Source: Thermomucor indicae-seudaticae
Taxonomy: Eukaryota > Mucoromycota > Mucoromycetes > Mucorales > Lichtheimiaceae
Reading direction: 5' to 3'
Assembly: GCA_000787465.1 (NCBI GenBank)
Contig: JSYX01000035.1
Span: 1-64,000, forward strand
Length of the DNA stretch: 64,000 nucleotides
Part shown: piece after piece, positions 36,401-48,784 of the stretch
Layout: every line of letters starts with the position of its first letter
Position numbering within the stretch: position 1 is the first letter of the stretch
Notes under the pieces: model-generated
Database searches by the model: none
What the model saw: the letters and a program-made list of their open reading frames with translations, nothing else
What the model was told of the DNA's origin: nothing
Made by a program: the position numbers and the translations under genes

Positions 36401-39400
36401 GTGCAGTCTGCGTTTGGAACGTTTCCGGACGGGCGTCGACGATGTGCGAGAAAGTTTGGCAGCAAGCATACCTTATCCGACCCGTGTCTCTACTGGGGTA
36501 GCTTCTCAAAAGTTACTGAAAGACGAGACGACGAACTCGGTGGTTAGGGACACTGTTGATACTCGCATCAATCGCTTGGAGGAGATCTATGCAGATCTGG
36601 AAAGACTCCTGGAATCCAAAGAGATCTTGTCACGGCAGAAAATCGCGCTTCAAAACTTCAAGAAAGAAGTAGAAACTTGCTCTGCATGGATCCGCTCGCA
36701 TCAAGATATACTGAATCAGGCGCTTCAATATAAGGATAGCAAGGACGTACTGAAACTACGAGACGGTGTTCGTCTGGCCGAAAGCATTGAAACTGCTATG
36801 ACGGCAAAAGATAGCCCACTTGTTATCTTAGAAAGGACCCATGAAAGGTGCCTGCAGATATTCCGTGGCGAAATCTCAGACGAAACAGTTGAGGCGTCCA
36901 GACAGTTTTGCAAGGACCAATGGGAGGATCTGGCACGGTGCGCTGCAGATTGTAAACGCATATTGAATGATGCTCTGCTACCAGCAGAAATCGAGCTTCG
37001 CGCAGGAAAACTACTAGCGGCTTTCCAGGATCTGAAAAGCAAGCTGGATATATTGGATGCATTTGAAGTTACGGACGAGCAGATCAGCGAGTGGCAAAAG
37101 GAAGTGGATAAAATGGAAGGAGAGTACGGGCAACTCCAGGCTGATGTTATGAAGGTGACATCCAGCAACGCAAAAGAATATCTGGAACGGATAGAAGATA
37201 GTGCATGCGACGTGCGGACTAGGCTGGCGTATCTTTATGATGCTGTCAATATGAGCAAGTTACAGAAAACGCATGCCGAAAACGCTGAAGCCGTGCTGGA
37301 GCAGATACAAGCCGTGAATGCGATGTTGCATGAGACGATTGAAAAGTACGAGTCCGTTGCGCCTGCAGAGCATATGGACAGTCTGCAGCCTCAGCAACGA
37401 CACCTACTCGCTATCCACAAAAGCATCAAAGCACAGATTGCGGACATTAAAGAGGCGTATAACGACCTCTGCGCATACTACGAGTTTATTACTGGACAGA
37501 TCAGCGGGTGTGAGTTTGAGGAGCCAGTGAGATCAAGACAAGCTTCGGCAGAAAACGAGTGGGAGAAGCTCCAGGCATCCAGCAGTAAGCTTTCACAACT
37601 ACTGGAACGTACGACTGCATGGATGGAGCTTTATGCCAGCTTGAAGCAACTTCACGAAGACTTGCGACAGATCGAAACTGCTCTGGAAAGTGAGCGCGTG
37701 GAGAATGATGAAGAACTTCGTGCCATGGAAGCAAAGACGGATACTATCATGCGCACGCTTGAAGACTTGAAAAAGGACGGAGAGAAAATGGAGGATTCTG
37801 CAAATCGCGCCATCTTTGAGCAGAGACAAGCTAAAGTCGTTGCCGTTGGCCAAGAGCTTCATGCCAAACTTAAGCAGAAATCATTGTTGCGGAGAAGATC
37901 GACTGTATTAAACAGCTTGAATGAGCATTCCAGGCGTATCATTGCGGACTGCGCCGAACAATCGGATCTGATCTATAAACTGGAGTCCAGAAACAATAAC
38001 GTCATTGCTCAGCAAGGATCAGAGTTCTTGGACGAGGTTGTTGAAAAGGAAAAGACGGTTTTGGATGTTGCACGCAAGAAATATGATTCGTACAAGGACG
38101 AATATGAGGGCATCTTTAGCCAGCAATGCCAGGAGCTTGTGGACAATTTGCAAGGTTCCGAGACAGAGGTCGCCCAACTCAAAGACCGTACACAAGAAGC
38201 ATTGGATAAACTTGGTGACGCTATCCGAGATCATACTGCTTTTATGGAGTATTTGAAGCTCTGCTTGAGACATGCATGTCAAGTATCAGAGATTCGGAAG
38301 TCATTGGAAGAAGTGGAGGGAGCTATTTCAAAGACGGGTGATGAAGATGTCGATGCATCCACGGAGCTTGTACGTCGCTGCGAAACACTCGAAGACCATG
38401 TACAGAATGCAGGCAAAGCGGCAGCTCGCGCAAAGCAACAAGTGCAAGATGACGGAAAGTGTGGTTTGCAAGCAATATCTTGTGCTATGATGGCTCGGCA
38501 ACAAGCGATAGAAAAGGATTATGCCAAGCTCCTATCGACGGTCAAAGAATATCAGATTCAGGCAGAGAACGCCAGGCGGTACCGCAGTGCAATGACAAAG
38601 GTATGCGATACATTGCGGCATGTTGACGGGCTCAAAGACCGTGCAAAGGCGCTCCAACTGGCACCAGGAAAAAGCATGGTCACGGTTCAGAGACAAGAAA
38701 TGTATGAGCTGGAGAAAGAAGCAGGGCAAATTTCATGCAAGGATATCGATGACCTGCTTAGTCGTGTTTCTGTTGATACACCACTGCAAAGGAAGCGCCA
38801 GGAGCTGGATACCCGCTTGCATGAACTGAAAGACTTGCTGCAATTGAGGCAGGAGGAAGCGGCTGCAGAAGGAAATATAAGCAAGTTTATGTCTATCATT
38901 CGTCAATTGGAGGAACAAGCGACGCTGTTGGCGGATGCTGTTGAAAGTGCAGCGCCGCATAATGCAAGTGTTGTGGACGGCAAATTCAGCAAGACAGACT
39001 TGCAAGGACTGCTTCGGTCTTTGGTGGCATCGTATAAGCAGTATGAACCTGTCATGACACGGCTAGTGGTTGAGGCCAAGAACGAATCCCAAAAGCACGA
39101 CGGGGATGAACGCGTTAAGGACATATTATCCAAAACATTGGCACGTTGCAACAAAGTCAAGTCATCAGCGGCTGCTCGAGAGCGCGAGTTACAGACATGT
39201 ATCAATCAACTGGACCATGAGTTCTTTACCAAACTCGCTATGGCTAAAACAAAGCAGCTTAACCAACGGAACAGAGCAGGTGCTGAAAAACGTCCACCGC
39301 TACCAGCATCTGTCCCCATGAGTCAAAGAACTTCTAGCCAGAGCGGCACGGCTATTGGTAACGCCAATATCACGCGACGAACTCGGGCGCCATCTACTAC

Positions 39401-40157
39401 CGGTAACCGGCCTTCCAAGACGCCCGTCCCGTCGCGCACTGCGTCTAAAGCGACACCGTACATCCCCGACCCTAAAAACGAACTGGATGTGGAGCTTGGC
39501 CGTATCGTGAACGAAACTCCATATCGGGTAAAGGTTAAAATGGTGCCTGGCGAAGTAGGCAAATATTGGTTTGGAGACGTCAACCCACGACTTGTTTATT
39601 GTCGGATCCTCCCTAGCAAGCTTGTGATGGTTCGTGTCGGAGGAGGATGGGTGGAATTATCAAAGTGAGTTTCTTTTCTGCCTTTACTTAAACTGTGCTT
39701 GCGCTTATTATTCCTCGTATTGCTTGCTAGGTTTTTGGCGGATCACAAACTTACAGAAGGCAACTTCGTATCTACTGTTAATCAAGGAGAATCACTGCCT
39801 GCGTCCACTAGCAGCAGTGGATCGTCGGTTTGCTCAAACCCTTCTTCGCATTTATTAAACTCAACACCGCGTTGCGTATCTCCTTCTGGTCGTGTCACCA
39901 TCCGCGGAGGAGGGGCAGGAGGAGGCGCCAGTGCCATTGGTAACGAGAGCAGCACCGGTCTGCTAAGTGTCTTACCGACAAGATCATCCAGTAAATCGAC
40001 ATCAAGTCGTCATTCTGCAAAGGCAACAGCTTCTCGGGGTTATGTCGAAGGTGACAAATATATCCAAGTAGATGAAGCTGGAAACCAAGTTATGGTCAAG
40101 ATGACCAAAGCAGAAGAAGGGGCAAAGATGCCAGTAATTACAAGACGGCGAGCATGA
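30415..40157 (+). CDS. Giant spectraplakin-like cytoskeletal cross-linker
   Basis: Three exons (30415-31029, 31098-39664, 39731-40157) give about 3,202 residues; the middle exon alone is 8,567 nt. After a Ser/Thr-rich start, residues about 85-200 form a first calponin-homology domain (TLTKWVNSQL, DLRDGKRLLRLLSVL). A second covers about 269-380 (ALLHWVRLQLEDY, WKTGAAFCLLIHRHDPDLI). This is a tandem CH actin-binding unit. Some 2,600 residues of heptad-rich helices follow with spectrin-repeat-like spacing of Trp and Leu (for example WIDERIDLIET, KWIDEQISML). The end carries a GAS2/GAR microtubule-binding domain: VNETPYRVKVKMVPGEVGKY, LVYCRILPSKLVMVRVGGGW, VELSKFLADHKL. A Ser/Gly/Arg-rich basic tail ends the protein. 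CH-CH, rod and GAS2 in this order is the plan of animal spectraplakins, without plakin or EF-hand parts. Confidence 0.9.
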
Positions 40158-40551
40158 CCGTATTCATAATCTATCACGTCTATCTAATACCTGTCAATGC
40201 ATTTTGCTCTCCAAAAATCACCCTCTTACCATTTATATTTAGCAATAGCGCATCCTGTATATTACCAAGTTTTCTTTTAGAGGCGAAGCAAAACATGTAA
40301 AGGTCTCTTGGGCATTCCCCGCTTTATGCAATGGGTCATCTTGTAGCATCTATGGTTATCTATTTAGCAAGGTATATCAGTACAGGCACTAAGTAATACA
40401 GCAGACGAAAAAAGTGGAAAAGAATACAACAACAGGCTTGGATACTCAGTGTAGCAGAATGTAACAAGAAAAGCAGATATCTAGTGAGGTGTGGGTTATC
40501 GTACAACTCTCTTCTGTTTAAGCGAAGAAGATCTGAGGAAATATTGCTTCT
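40158..40551. other. Convergent 3' intergenic region
   Basis: 394 nt between the stops of the spectraplakin-like and SLC10A7-like genes. It should hold both 3' ends. No other feature was seen. Confidence 0.4.
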
Positions 40552-42528
40552 TTAAACTCTCTGACTGGAGGATGCCATCATGCTGTCAATCATGGTTGCA
40601 GATGAGATGCCTTGAGAATTTGTGTCATTTGTTGGCGGAAACCCTTGCGGATGATCGACCTTCGTTTTGGCGTTTTGCGACTCTTTGTGAACCCAGTTCT
40701 TGAGCAGCTGTACCTGAAAGTTACCGATAAACAATCTACGCAGGGGGGGAGGGATGCAAAGTATAAGGAAGAGGGGAATATCTTGCAGTTTAGAAGAAGC
40801 TTACTGGATGACGTGGTACATTAACAGAGGTAAAGACAGGACGCCCACGACCCCATAACTGCTTTCCGCGTAGAGCACATTGATGAGAGGGATCCCCATG
40901 GAAACCGTCTTGGTCGCACCGCAATACTGTAGAACAAGTAAGTATTAGAGGCATATCATCGAGATGGAAGAAGAAGATACACTTGCCATGGTAGCCACTG
41001 CATCTTCACGGGAAAACCGCCAACGCGAGATCCACGCCGGTTCGGCGAGTAGTCGATCCGGCCAAGGTACACGGGCCGCCCCAAGACAGACGAGACAACC
41101 AAAGAGATACATGAAAATATCGACGAAGATAATGGCTACCATATCAATGGCAGACATTTGATGGAACGCATTACTGGCGACGCCATCGCAGAAGACCGAC
41201 CATACTAGGCATAGCAAGGCAAGGTTGTTAATGATCGGGAAGCGTAATTTAGCGGCCCACTTCTTGGTCGGATCCGGAAAGCAGAACCGAACCAGTTGGC
41301 CTACCACCAATGGCGCCAGAACCGTCAATCCGAGGGTACGAAGAATGTTAAGATAGTCAGGGTTTCCGCGTGGTGTGCCAGGTGTAAAGATCCTAGCGTC
41401 TCGCTGGAAAACTTGTTCCTCAAGTCAGTATCAACCTGTTTTTGATGCGGGAAGAGAGAGCGAGACAGGAACCCCTTACTAGACATGAGCGCTGGACAGA
41501 CAAAGATCCCTAACACATTGCCAAATGTGGCATTCACCAGTGCTACAGTACGCAGAAAATACAGTAATAAGAATATGATCAAGATGTAAAAAAGCTAGAA
41601 TAAATCTTTCACCAGCACTATCGTTGCCTTTGGCATTCCGCGTCATGACGACATTCGACGATACCGTTGTGCTCGTGGATAACGCAATGATCCATCCTTT
41701 ATAGACCACAGCGTCGATAGCTGCGCCAGCCCTGATAAACAGTAATAACAGTCCGTACATGACAAACGGAAGAACCAAAAAGTTGATGGATTGCACGACC
41801 AAATGCAGCCGCCACCGGAGAATAGTACGCAGCATGACGCGAACGTCGATGCCAAGACCAGATACCAAAAAGATGACGATGACCGCGCCCCATTTGACGG
41901 TATACTGTGCCTGAATCACGCCATTCGATTTACCGACTTGCGGGAATGCCCATGCGAGTCCAATTACAAGTCCAAGGCCAAGCAGGAACCAGTACCGCTG
42001 GAAAAGAGAGAGGAATCGCTGCCTTATCGTTGTCCATGTCTTGCCTTCTTCTTCTTTTCTCTGTGACATGTTCTCCTTTTGCTTCTGGTGATTCTCCTCA
42101 TCATGATCAATATCTTCTTCAACAAGTGTAGCTGCAGGCATAGAGGACCGATTACGGATGGTGTATGCACTCTGATTAAACCTGGCATAGTCTGCTCTTG
42201 GAGTGGGCTCATTATTGAGATGCTGTGTGCCACCACCAAAGACCGTGCTGCTCCGTGCACTCCCACCTGGAAAAGTCTCGATCACAATGTGATGGCTCAT
42301 ACTACTGCGACGACTATTGTTGTTGTCGTTGTTGTTGTCGTTTCCGTCCAGCTCGCCCGCCAAAGCAAGCGCCGCCATTGATAGCCGATACTGGTCATAT
42401 GAGGACGACGATGAAGAGTCGTAATGCCTAGATTCGATCACGATACGATGGACATACGGCGGCTGGTATGCATTCGGTGGTGGCTGCACATTAAAGTCCG
42501 TATTATGCACGCTTGTTCTCTTGGGCAT
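40552..42528 (-). CDS. RCH1: SLC10A7/Rch1-like membrane transporter
   Basis: Five exons (42528-41613, 41542-41480, 41411-40987, 40926-40805, 40735-40552) give 569 residues. The first 190 residues are a cytosolic, disordered Asn/Asp/Ser-rich tail. Then come about ten hydrophobic segments of the bile-acid:sodium symporter fold, starting WFLLGLGLVIGLAWAFPQVG. SLC10A7 blocks include IALSTSTTVSSNVVMTRNA, ALVNATFGNVLGIFVCPAL, TVLAPLVVGQLVRF and YCGATKTVSMGIPLINVL. The last helix is LFIGNFQVQLLKNW. In yeasts this family (Rch1) limits calcium entry at the plasma membrane, while human SLC10A7 affects calcium and glycosylation. Intron 3 (40986-40927) has a GC donor. The long N-terminal tail is unusual for the family. 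Confidence 0.88.
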
Positions 42529-45047
42529 TTGGTTAAAAAGGGGAAAAAGGGACAATGTTGTTGTCTGCAGTAATCGTTCCTTTTAGCATGCTTCATCCAA
42601 GTCGTCCACATTGCATAATAAATGATACGTCCACGTGTAGTCTGCATAAGCTTCCAAACAGCCCAGGAGAAAAAAGAGAGACAGAGGAAAGGTCGAAACA
42701 ATTAGATATCTAAAAGCTTGGCATGCGCGAACTGACTGTAATCGCTACGGTAATGATGAACCGTTGTCCAATAACTGGATTTCGCCATTCTTTTCAGGAG
42801 CTCAAGATGATAAATACCTACTAAACTGCCGCAATCCAGGTGCAAAAGGCATATAGAGTAAGCACAGCAAGCGTGTATTAAACGGTTACGGAAAATAAGC
42901 CGAGGAAGGCAACGAAGCTTCCTAAAACAGTAATCAATGAGGGGATCAACATTGGGGAGATATCAGTGCGCGACGATCTCAATAAACAATGCCTAATAAT
43001 AAAAACAAAGCTGTAACTTAGAATCCATAGCCTTTGACCTGTATACATGGAGACTTCTACAACGGTTTCCTATAATCATTTCCAAGGATTCGGCTATGGC
43101 ATTGCATTTTTTCAGTTCCCGCCACCATATCTACATGCATCCACTGTCAACATGAGCCACTAGCTGCATGACTAGCTGCAACAGCAGTGCTGGACATACA
43201 GGGCAATACAGTACAGAGACATGTGTGTAGTTGCTAAGTGCCGCAATGGTATGAAAAAAATGCACAATTGCGAAATGCTTTGTGTCGGCTGTCCTCCTGA
43301 TCGTATCATAAGCAAAGGGATTGTTTCTTCTTCTCCAAAGATGCAATGCAATTCATTTGTTCGGTTTTAGAGTAAAATCTTACGCAATTGATATAGTAGA
43401 TAAAAAGTAACCCTTGCTGGGGAAATTGAGAGAGGGAGGAAGGGTGCAATCCAAGGACAGGGTCTTGCTGGCTAAACTATGACTCCTTGAGTGTAATCTC
43501 AGGAAATTAAATGTATATCCGAGACGGGCACTTCTGCAGGGATTCAGGAAAGAGGGAAGGGAAACAATGATCTATTCAAGAAGGGAGCTTGCAGTTGTTT
43601 CGCGCGAAATCCAAGTTCCGATCTCCACGCTGTAATAAACTCAATGCAGCAAGAAGTCGTCGACCGATTTACATCAATAAGGTATTCCCTTTGCGTTAAT
43701 GCTCTTCCTTTCGTTTACCGCTTCTGCATACAAGTCCCTGAAGAAGCGGAGACACCAAACCTTCCAGGATAGAAGAAGTCTGGATTTGAGAGGGTTCGTG
43801 CGCGCAATCCCCGATCGATCGAAACTTTGAGTCAGTCCGCTGCACTGTCACCATGAGGTACTTGTAGATCAAGACCTCTTTGTCCCACATCTTTGTTATC
43901 GCAATTTGTTTCTGTAGTAATAGCGTGTTTCGTCTTCTGTTATGGTAACGACGGGGCAAAAGGAGAGAGATACCCGATGATCCCCTTCTTGGCTCCTACA
44001 TACCGAGAAAATATAAGAAACTTTCCGATGACGCGTCATCCTCATCCCTTTATCACACAAACTCACAAATATATTCAACTCTCCGCACCTCCACGCCCCC
44101 CTTTCTTCTGCTTCTTGTTAAGGGTCCACTGATTCAGGAACAATACAATATGGCGTAGTGCTTTTTCTTCTCCACTAACTAGACATCCAGTCTAATCGAC
44201 ATCGTCGTTACTAGCTAATAATTTCTGCTTTACGAAGCAATAACATTCGAAGGAACATCAAACGTTAGTCAAAGTTAGCAGTAGTGAAACCACATGGCAA
44301 AAAAAGACAGGCACGATCGGACCGAGTTTGTAGAAAAAGGAAGTTGTAACGTATCACAGCGTCGAACAAACTTGGGCATGACAGGCAAGCAATGCGTCCC
44401 GAGCGCGTCAAAAAGTATCACAAAAGGTTGATCCATCCCGTAAAAGAAGTCAATCATGTCTTTATTTGGAGCATTTCACAATCCCAACATATTATGTTCC
44501 CAGCACGAGTCCCTTAAGGTGTATGTGCGCACATGACACACTGTATTTCTCGACAAGAAGCGGATGCTGTGTATAGACAAAGAGATGCGGGGAAAAGGCA
44601 AGGGTTCAAAAAGAAATTGTATTCATGACTTAATCACGCTGCACAGACATCTATTGCATATGCGTCTTTATTAAAGGGAAAAGGACTCGGCGGATGCCAA
44701 GTGAAAAGGTAAATAAATCTTGGCTAAGTAGCAGATCAAAATAATCATACTCTGGGATACTGATCTTGATTCGGTAATATGGTCACACCATGCGCTCTTT
44801 CGCCAATAAAGTAACCTTAAGTGTCATATCTACTAAGGGACCACAATTGAAAGGTGTCGATTATGGAAACCTAGCTATTTCTCACCTTTACTGATATGAT
44901 CTTCGCTTTGTCCCCTCCCCCTGCGGCCAAGCACACGCAGTTATATATAGGACCCTTCCTTTTGTTTGTTTCTTCCTTCTCGAAGCCAAACAGAAAAGGC
45001 AAAAGTTCTTATTGTTGGACTCTCTCTTTGTTCCCTTAATAACACCT
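42529..45047. other. Long divergent intergenic region of 2.5 kb
   Basis: It lies between the SLC10A7-like gene and the bHLH gene. A TATA-like element is at 44942. Short frames show no domains, and no tRNA-like A/B boxes were found by eye. Confidence 0.4.
44942..44949 (+). promoter_or_regulatory. TATA box of the bHLH gene
   Basis: TATATATAG about 100 nt upstream of the start codon at 45048, at the spacing usual for fungal TATA promoters. Confidence 0.4.
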
Positions 45048-46277
45048 ATGCCCTCCGATAAGTTCAAGACCATGAGCTCCGTGAGGTCTGTACGGAACGC
45101 AGCCAACAACTTCTTTACTACCTTTTCAGTTAATCCTTATGGTCAGTTCAGTGTAATAGCTAACGTAACCCTCCCATCACCCGCTAACGTCGGATTTAAT
45201 TTTAGGCAAGGTGCTTTCGTCGTCATCTGGAACGATGGATGAAACGTACGTCAAATGCTCAAACTAAAAACTCTTGTCTTCTGATATTTAACTTGACCAT
45301 TCTTGCTATTTAGCCCATTGAATGAATACATCGACAAGCGGTCAGCTCACAATGCACTCGAGCGCCAGCGACGTGAGAACCTCAACTCAAAGTTCCAGCA
45401 GTTAGCCCACGCCCTACCTTCTCTTCAAAGTGTCCGACGTCCGAGTAAGACAGTTATTGTGACGAAATCGCTCGAATTTGGCAAGTACTATATATTCAAA
45501 GATTCCAGACAGAACACACACTGAACTGATATACTTCTTCTAGTTTCTCGCTCGGCTGATCGAGAGCATAACTTCCAAGCTGAAATTGAACGACTGCGCC
45601 GTGAAAACGAACGTTTGCGTCGGCAAGCCGAAAAGTCAAAGATCAAATTGCCGGTGTCCAATACGCAAGAAGAACGAAAACAAGACAAGGTCTGCTCCCC
45701 TCCTGCTCCTCGTCCTTCTACTACCACGTCCACTACTACCACTTCCACTACGGCCACTTCTACTACTACTGCTTCCATTACTCAAGGACAGCAACAGCAA
45801 CGGCAGCAGCAGCCAGAGCTTGCTTCGACAGATAGCGGAACTGTCAAGCCAAAGCCCCAAAAAATTGACCATGTGACGACGACGCTTGGAGCTGCACCGC
45901 CTTTGGATCACAACACGCTGTACACTGCAGCACCTATGTTCATCATGAACACACCACTTGCATATTCGGCAGAACCCGTCCAGGTAACAACCACCACAGC
46001 AACAACCACCGCCATGAGTCCCACTATGTATGGGCCCATGTGGATGGTTCAATCACCGACTCACGGAAACTTTACCAACCTTACCGACATGATACCGCTA
46101 CAACAACAAACACTGCCTATTGACATCGGCTTTGATGTGGTGCATGAAGATTACTATTATTACCCGCATGAGCCGATCTATCCGCCACCTTATTCTACCC
46201 AGGAAGACAGAGACAACAAGCCGTCTGGATTCCCTCTAGGACAAGACCAACAAAACCCGATATTACCTTTCTACTAA
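45048..46277 (+). CDS. bHLH (Myc/Max-type) transcription factor
   Basis: Four exons (45048-45141, 45206-45245, 45314-45480, 45544-46277) give 344 residues. The basic region and helix 1 read SAHNALERQRRENLNSKFQQ. His, Glu and Arg are at the positions that read the E-box CACGTG. The loop and helix 2 follow (LPSLQSVRRPSKTVIVTKS, then LEFVSRSAD). A leucine-zipper-like helix comes next (FQAEIERLRRENERLRRQAE). The second half is low-complexity Thr/Ser (TTTSTTATS), Gln and Pro/Tyr-rich sequence, typical of activation regions. Intron 3 (45481-45543) has a GC donor, needed to keep LEF in frame with VSRSADREHNF. Its target genes are unknown. Confidence 0.85.
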
Positions 46278-46573
46278 GTCCCTTATTATTTATACCACGC
46301 CGATACCGCCCTCCATGGATGTATGCCCCTCCCTCTCTCTATGCTTGTAATCTGGTTTGTGTACTCTATTTGCCTCTCCTTGTAAATAAGGCTTTTTGGG
46401 CGCCCCCGTAAGCTTTCTATATGATTGATAGGATCAATAAAGCTACGATGTCTTTCCTTTTCCAAATTTATGCAATTTCTGTAAGCGCCGCTCGTATTCC
46501 ACAACGTGGCATCACGCCATTGCAGCAAAAAAAGAAGAGGGAACTCTCTTTCTCGACAATTCGTTCCTCTTTC

Positions 46574-48780
46574 ATGCAACAACAACGACGACGACGACGG
46601 CTGGTACTACTGCTCTCAGCGTTGGCGGCATTGTTCTGCCTTCAAGTAGTCGCTGCCGCCGCACAGGAATGGAGACCCAAACGACCCCTTGAAGATCCAA
46701 CGCCGATCGATTTCGTCAAGGACGTTCTGCAGTCACCTCAAGATTACTGCAATGTATTTGTTTGCGCCTTATATATGTATATTTCTGATCATTGAACCTT
46801 TTCTGTTCTAGCCGACAGGACAGATTAAGGATACCTGTTGTGATTTTCAAAGTATTGAAGAAGTCCAAAAGGACTTGTTTGACAAAATTCAAGCATTGGT
46901 AAAGACAAAATTCTTTCGATATTACAAGGTAAAAAAGAAAAAGGCTGCTTTTCTTACCAAGCTATGTGCTTAATTATTTACTTGTTTGTTTGACAGGTAA
47001 ACTTGTGGCGAGAATGCCCGTTTTGGGATGATGACGGTTTATGCATGAACCGGGATTGCTCAGTCGAGACAACCGATGAAGTAAGGAACAAAGATATCTC
47101 TGGATATGGTTATCCCCTTGACAACTAATTGGTACTCAATACATCCCAGTCTATGCTGCCCGAAGAATGGCGTGAAATGGCGCTGAGTGCCGTTCAAATG
47201 TCGCCCAAAGGATCCGTAAGATGTCCTTGATCTAGTTCCTAGCCGTTCTTCGATACTAAATGCGATCACTATTGCTAGTTGTTTCAACCTTTCGAAACAT
47301 GCCAATACAAGGACCAAGACTTTTGTTTGCTAGACGACGAAAGAGATAAAGGTGAGTAGGCGGTTCGCTGGATAGTAACAGTGGTGGGGCGCCGCATTAT
47401 ACTGATACTGGCGAGAAATTAGATGGCGTCTATGTAGACTTGACCGAGAATCCGGAACGGTTCACCGGATATGCCGGTGAATCAGCCGCTCGTGTGTGGA
47501 AAGCCATCTATGAGGAAAACTGCTTCAATATCGTACACCGCATGACAGAAGGTTGCGAGACATGCAATAACATCATGAGGACCGGCACAGAGAATCCGTT
47601 GAAGGCAGTTGAATCAGTCATGGAGGCCTCCAAAGATTTTGCGCACTTGCCAAGAGACCAAGAAAAGCTGGACCAATTACTGAATGATTTGGCCGAATCA
47701 CCAGACGGCGACGGCGAAGAAGTGTGCCTTGAAAAGCGCGTCTATTACCGATTAATATCAGGTAAAGACTTCATTGGGTCATTCCGATATGCGAAACTGA
47801 CTGGCGCATGGACGCGGAAAAAAGGTCTCCATTCGTCCATTTCGATTCATATCTGTGACGAATACTTTAACAAGACAACGGGTGAATGGGTACCCAATCT
47901 AGATTGCTTTGTGACAAGGATCGGATCACATCCAGAACGACTGCAGAATATCTATTTCACATACGCACTAGTCATGAGAGCCATTAATAAACTGGGTGGA
48001 TATCTCGAAGGCTACGACTTTTGCACCGGTGACAGTGCTGAAGAAAAGGAAATCAAGGTCAGTCAGCCGACCCCACCTTAGATCTCACGTGCAGTTGGCA
48101 TAATCCGTTTTAGTTTGCACCGTAGAATGCTGTCCTTGACTTGATCAACAGCGCGCGCTCGTGCCCTGCTACGTTTGACGAGAAGACCATGTTCCAGGGT
48201 GAAGATGCACGGAATCTCAAGCTTGAGTTCCGCGACCACTTTCGTAACGTGTCTCGTATTATGGACTGCGTGGGCTGTGAAAAGTGCAAACTCTGGGGGA
48301 AGGTCCAAATAACTGGGCTTGGTACAGCACTGAAAGTTCTGTTTTCCTACGAAGAGCGAAGTCTAGAGTAAGTTTTCAGCATACAGCTTAACTTGGCTCG
48401 GTAAATCTCGTGCTCAAAACTCTGGATGTAGTCCGAAAAGGAACCCGAATCTTCTTCAGCGCTCAGAGATTGTTGCCTTGTTCAACACATTGAACCGACT
48501 TTCGGAAAGTTTGAATGCTATAGAAAAGTTTAGAGCATTATTTCAACAGCATACTAGACCACAGGTAAGCGAGCATAGTAAACCAATTAATTATGTGGCA
48601 TATTATATGCTTATTAGTATGTTCCTAGATCGATCCACCATCCAATTACTTCCTCACTCGCGTCGCATCTCTTGTTGCTAAACATATAATCAGATTTTTC
48701 CAAGAATGGCAGATACCCATACCTCGAGTCATCGAAAACGCATTGAGGACCATAAGCCAGCTATAACGACTTTTTTGTAG
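46574..48780 (+). CDS. ERO1: ER thiol oxidase Ero1, with an apparent frameshift
   Basis: FAD enzyme that re-oxidises protein disulfide isomerase in the ER lumen. Nine exons: 46574-46753, 46812-46928, 46997-47080, 47150-47215, 47279-47352, 47423-48057, 48126-48367, 48432-48564, 48694-48780. Residues 1-25 form a signal peptide ([19 protein letters not shown]). Family blocks are [45 protein letters not shown] and [33 protein letters not shown] is present too, as are the active-site cysteines in [12 protein letters not shown]. In exon 5 the run GACGAAAAGAG has one A too many. As written, the frame hits TAA before the donor at 47353; with three As it matches the family spacing. The nine exons total 1,618 nt, one more than a multiple of three. 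Either the base is a sequence error or this allele is broken. Confidence 0.88.
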
Positions 48781-48784
48781 TCTG

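Noticed and set aside
42529..42555. N-terminal extension of the SLC10A7-like protein from 42555
   Set aside because: It begins with TTG; the first ATG in frame is at 42528.
44275..44457. Short minus-strand frame in the 2.5-kb intergenic region
   Set aside because: 60 codons, no domain, no splice extension that keeps a frame.
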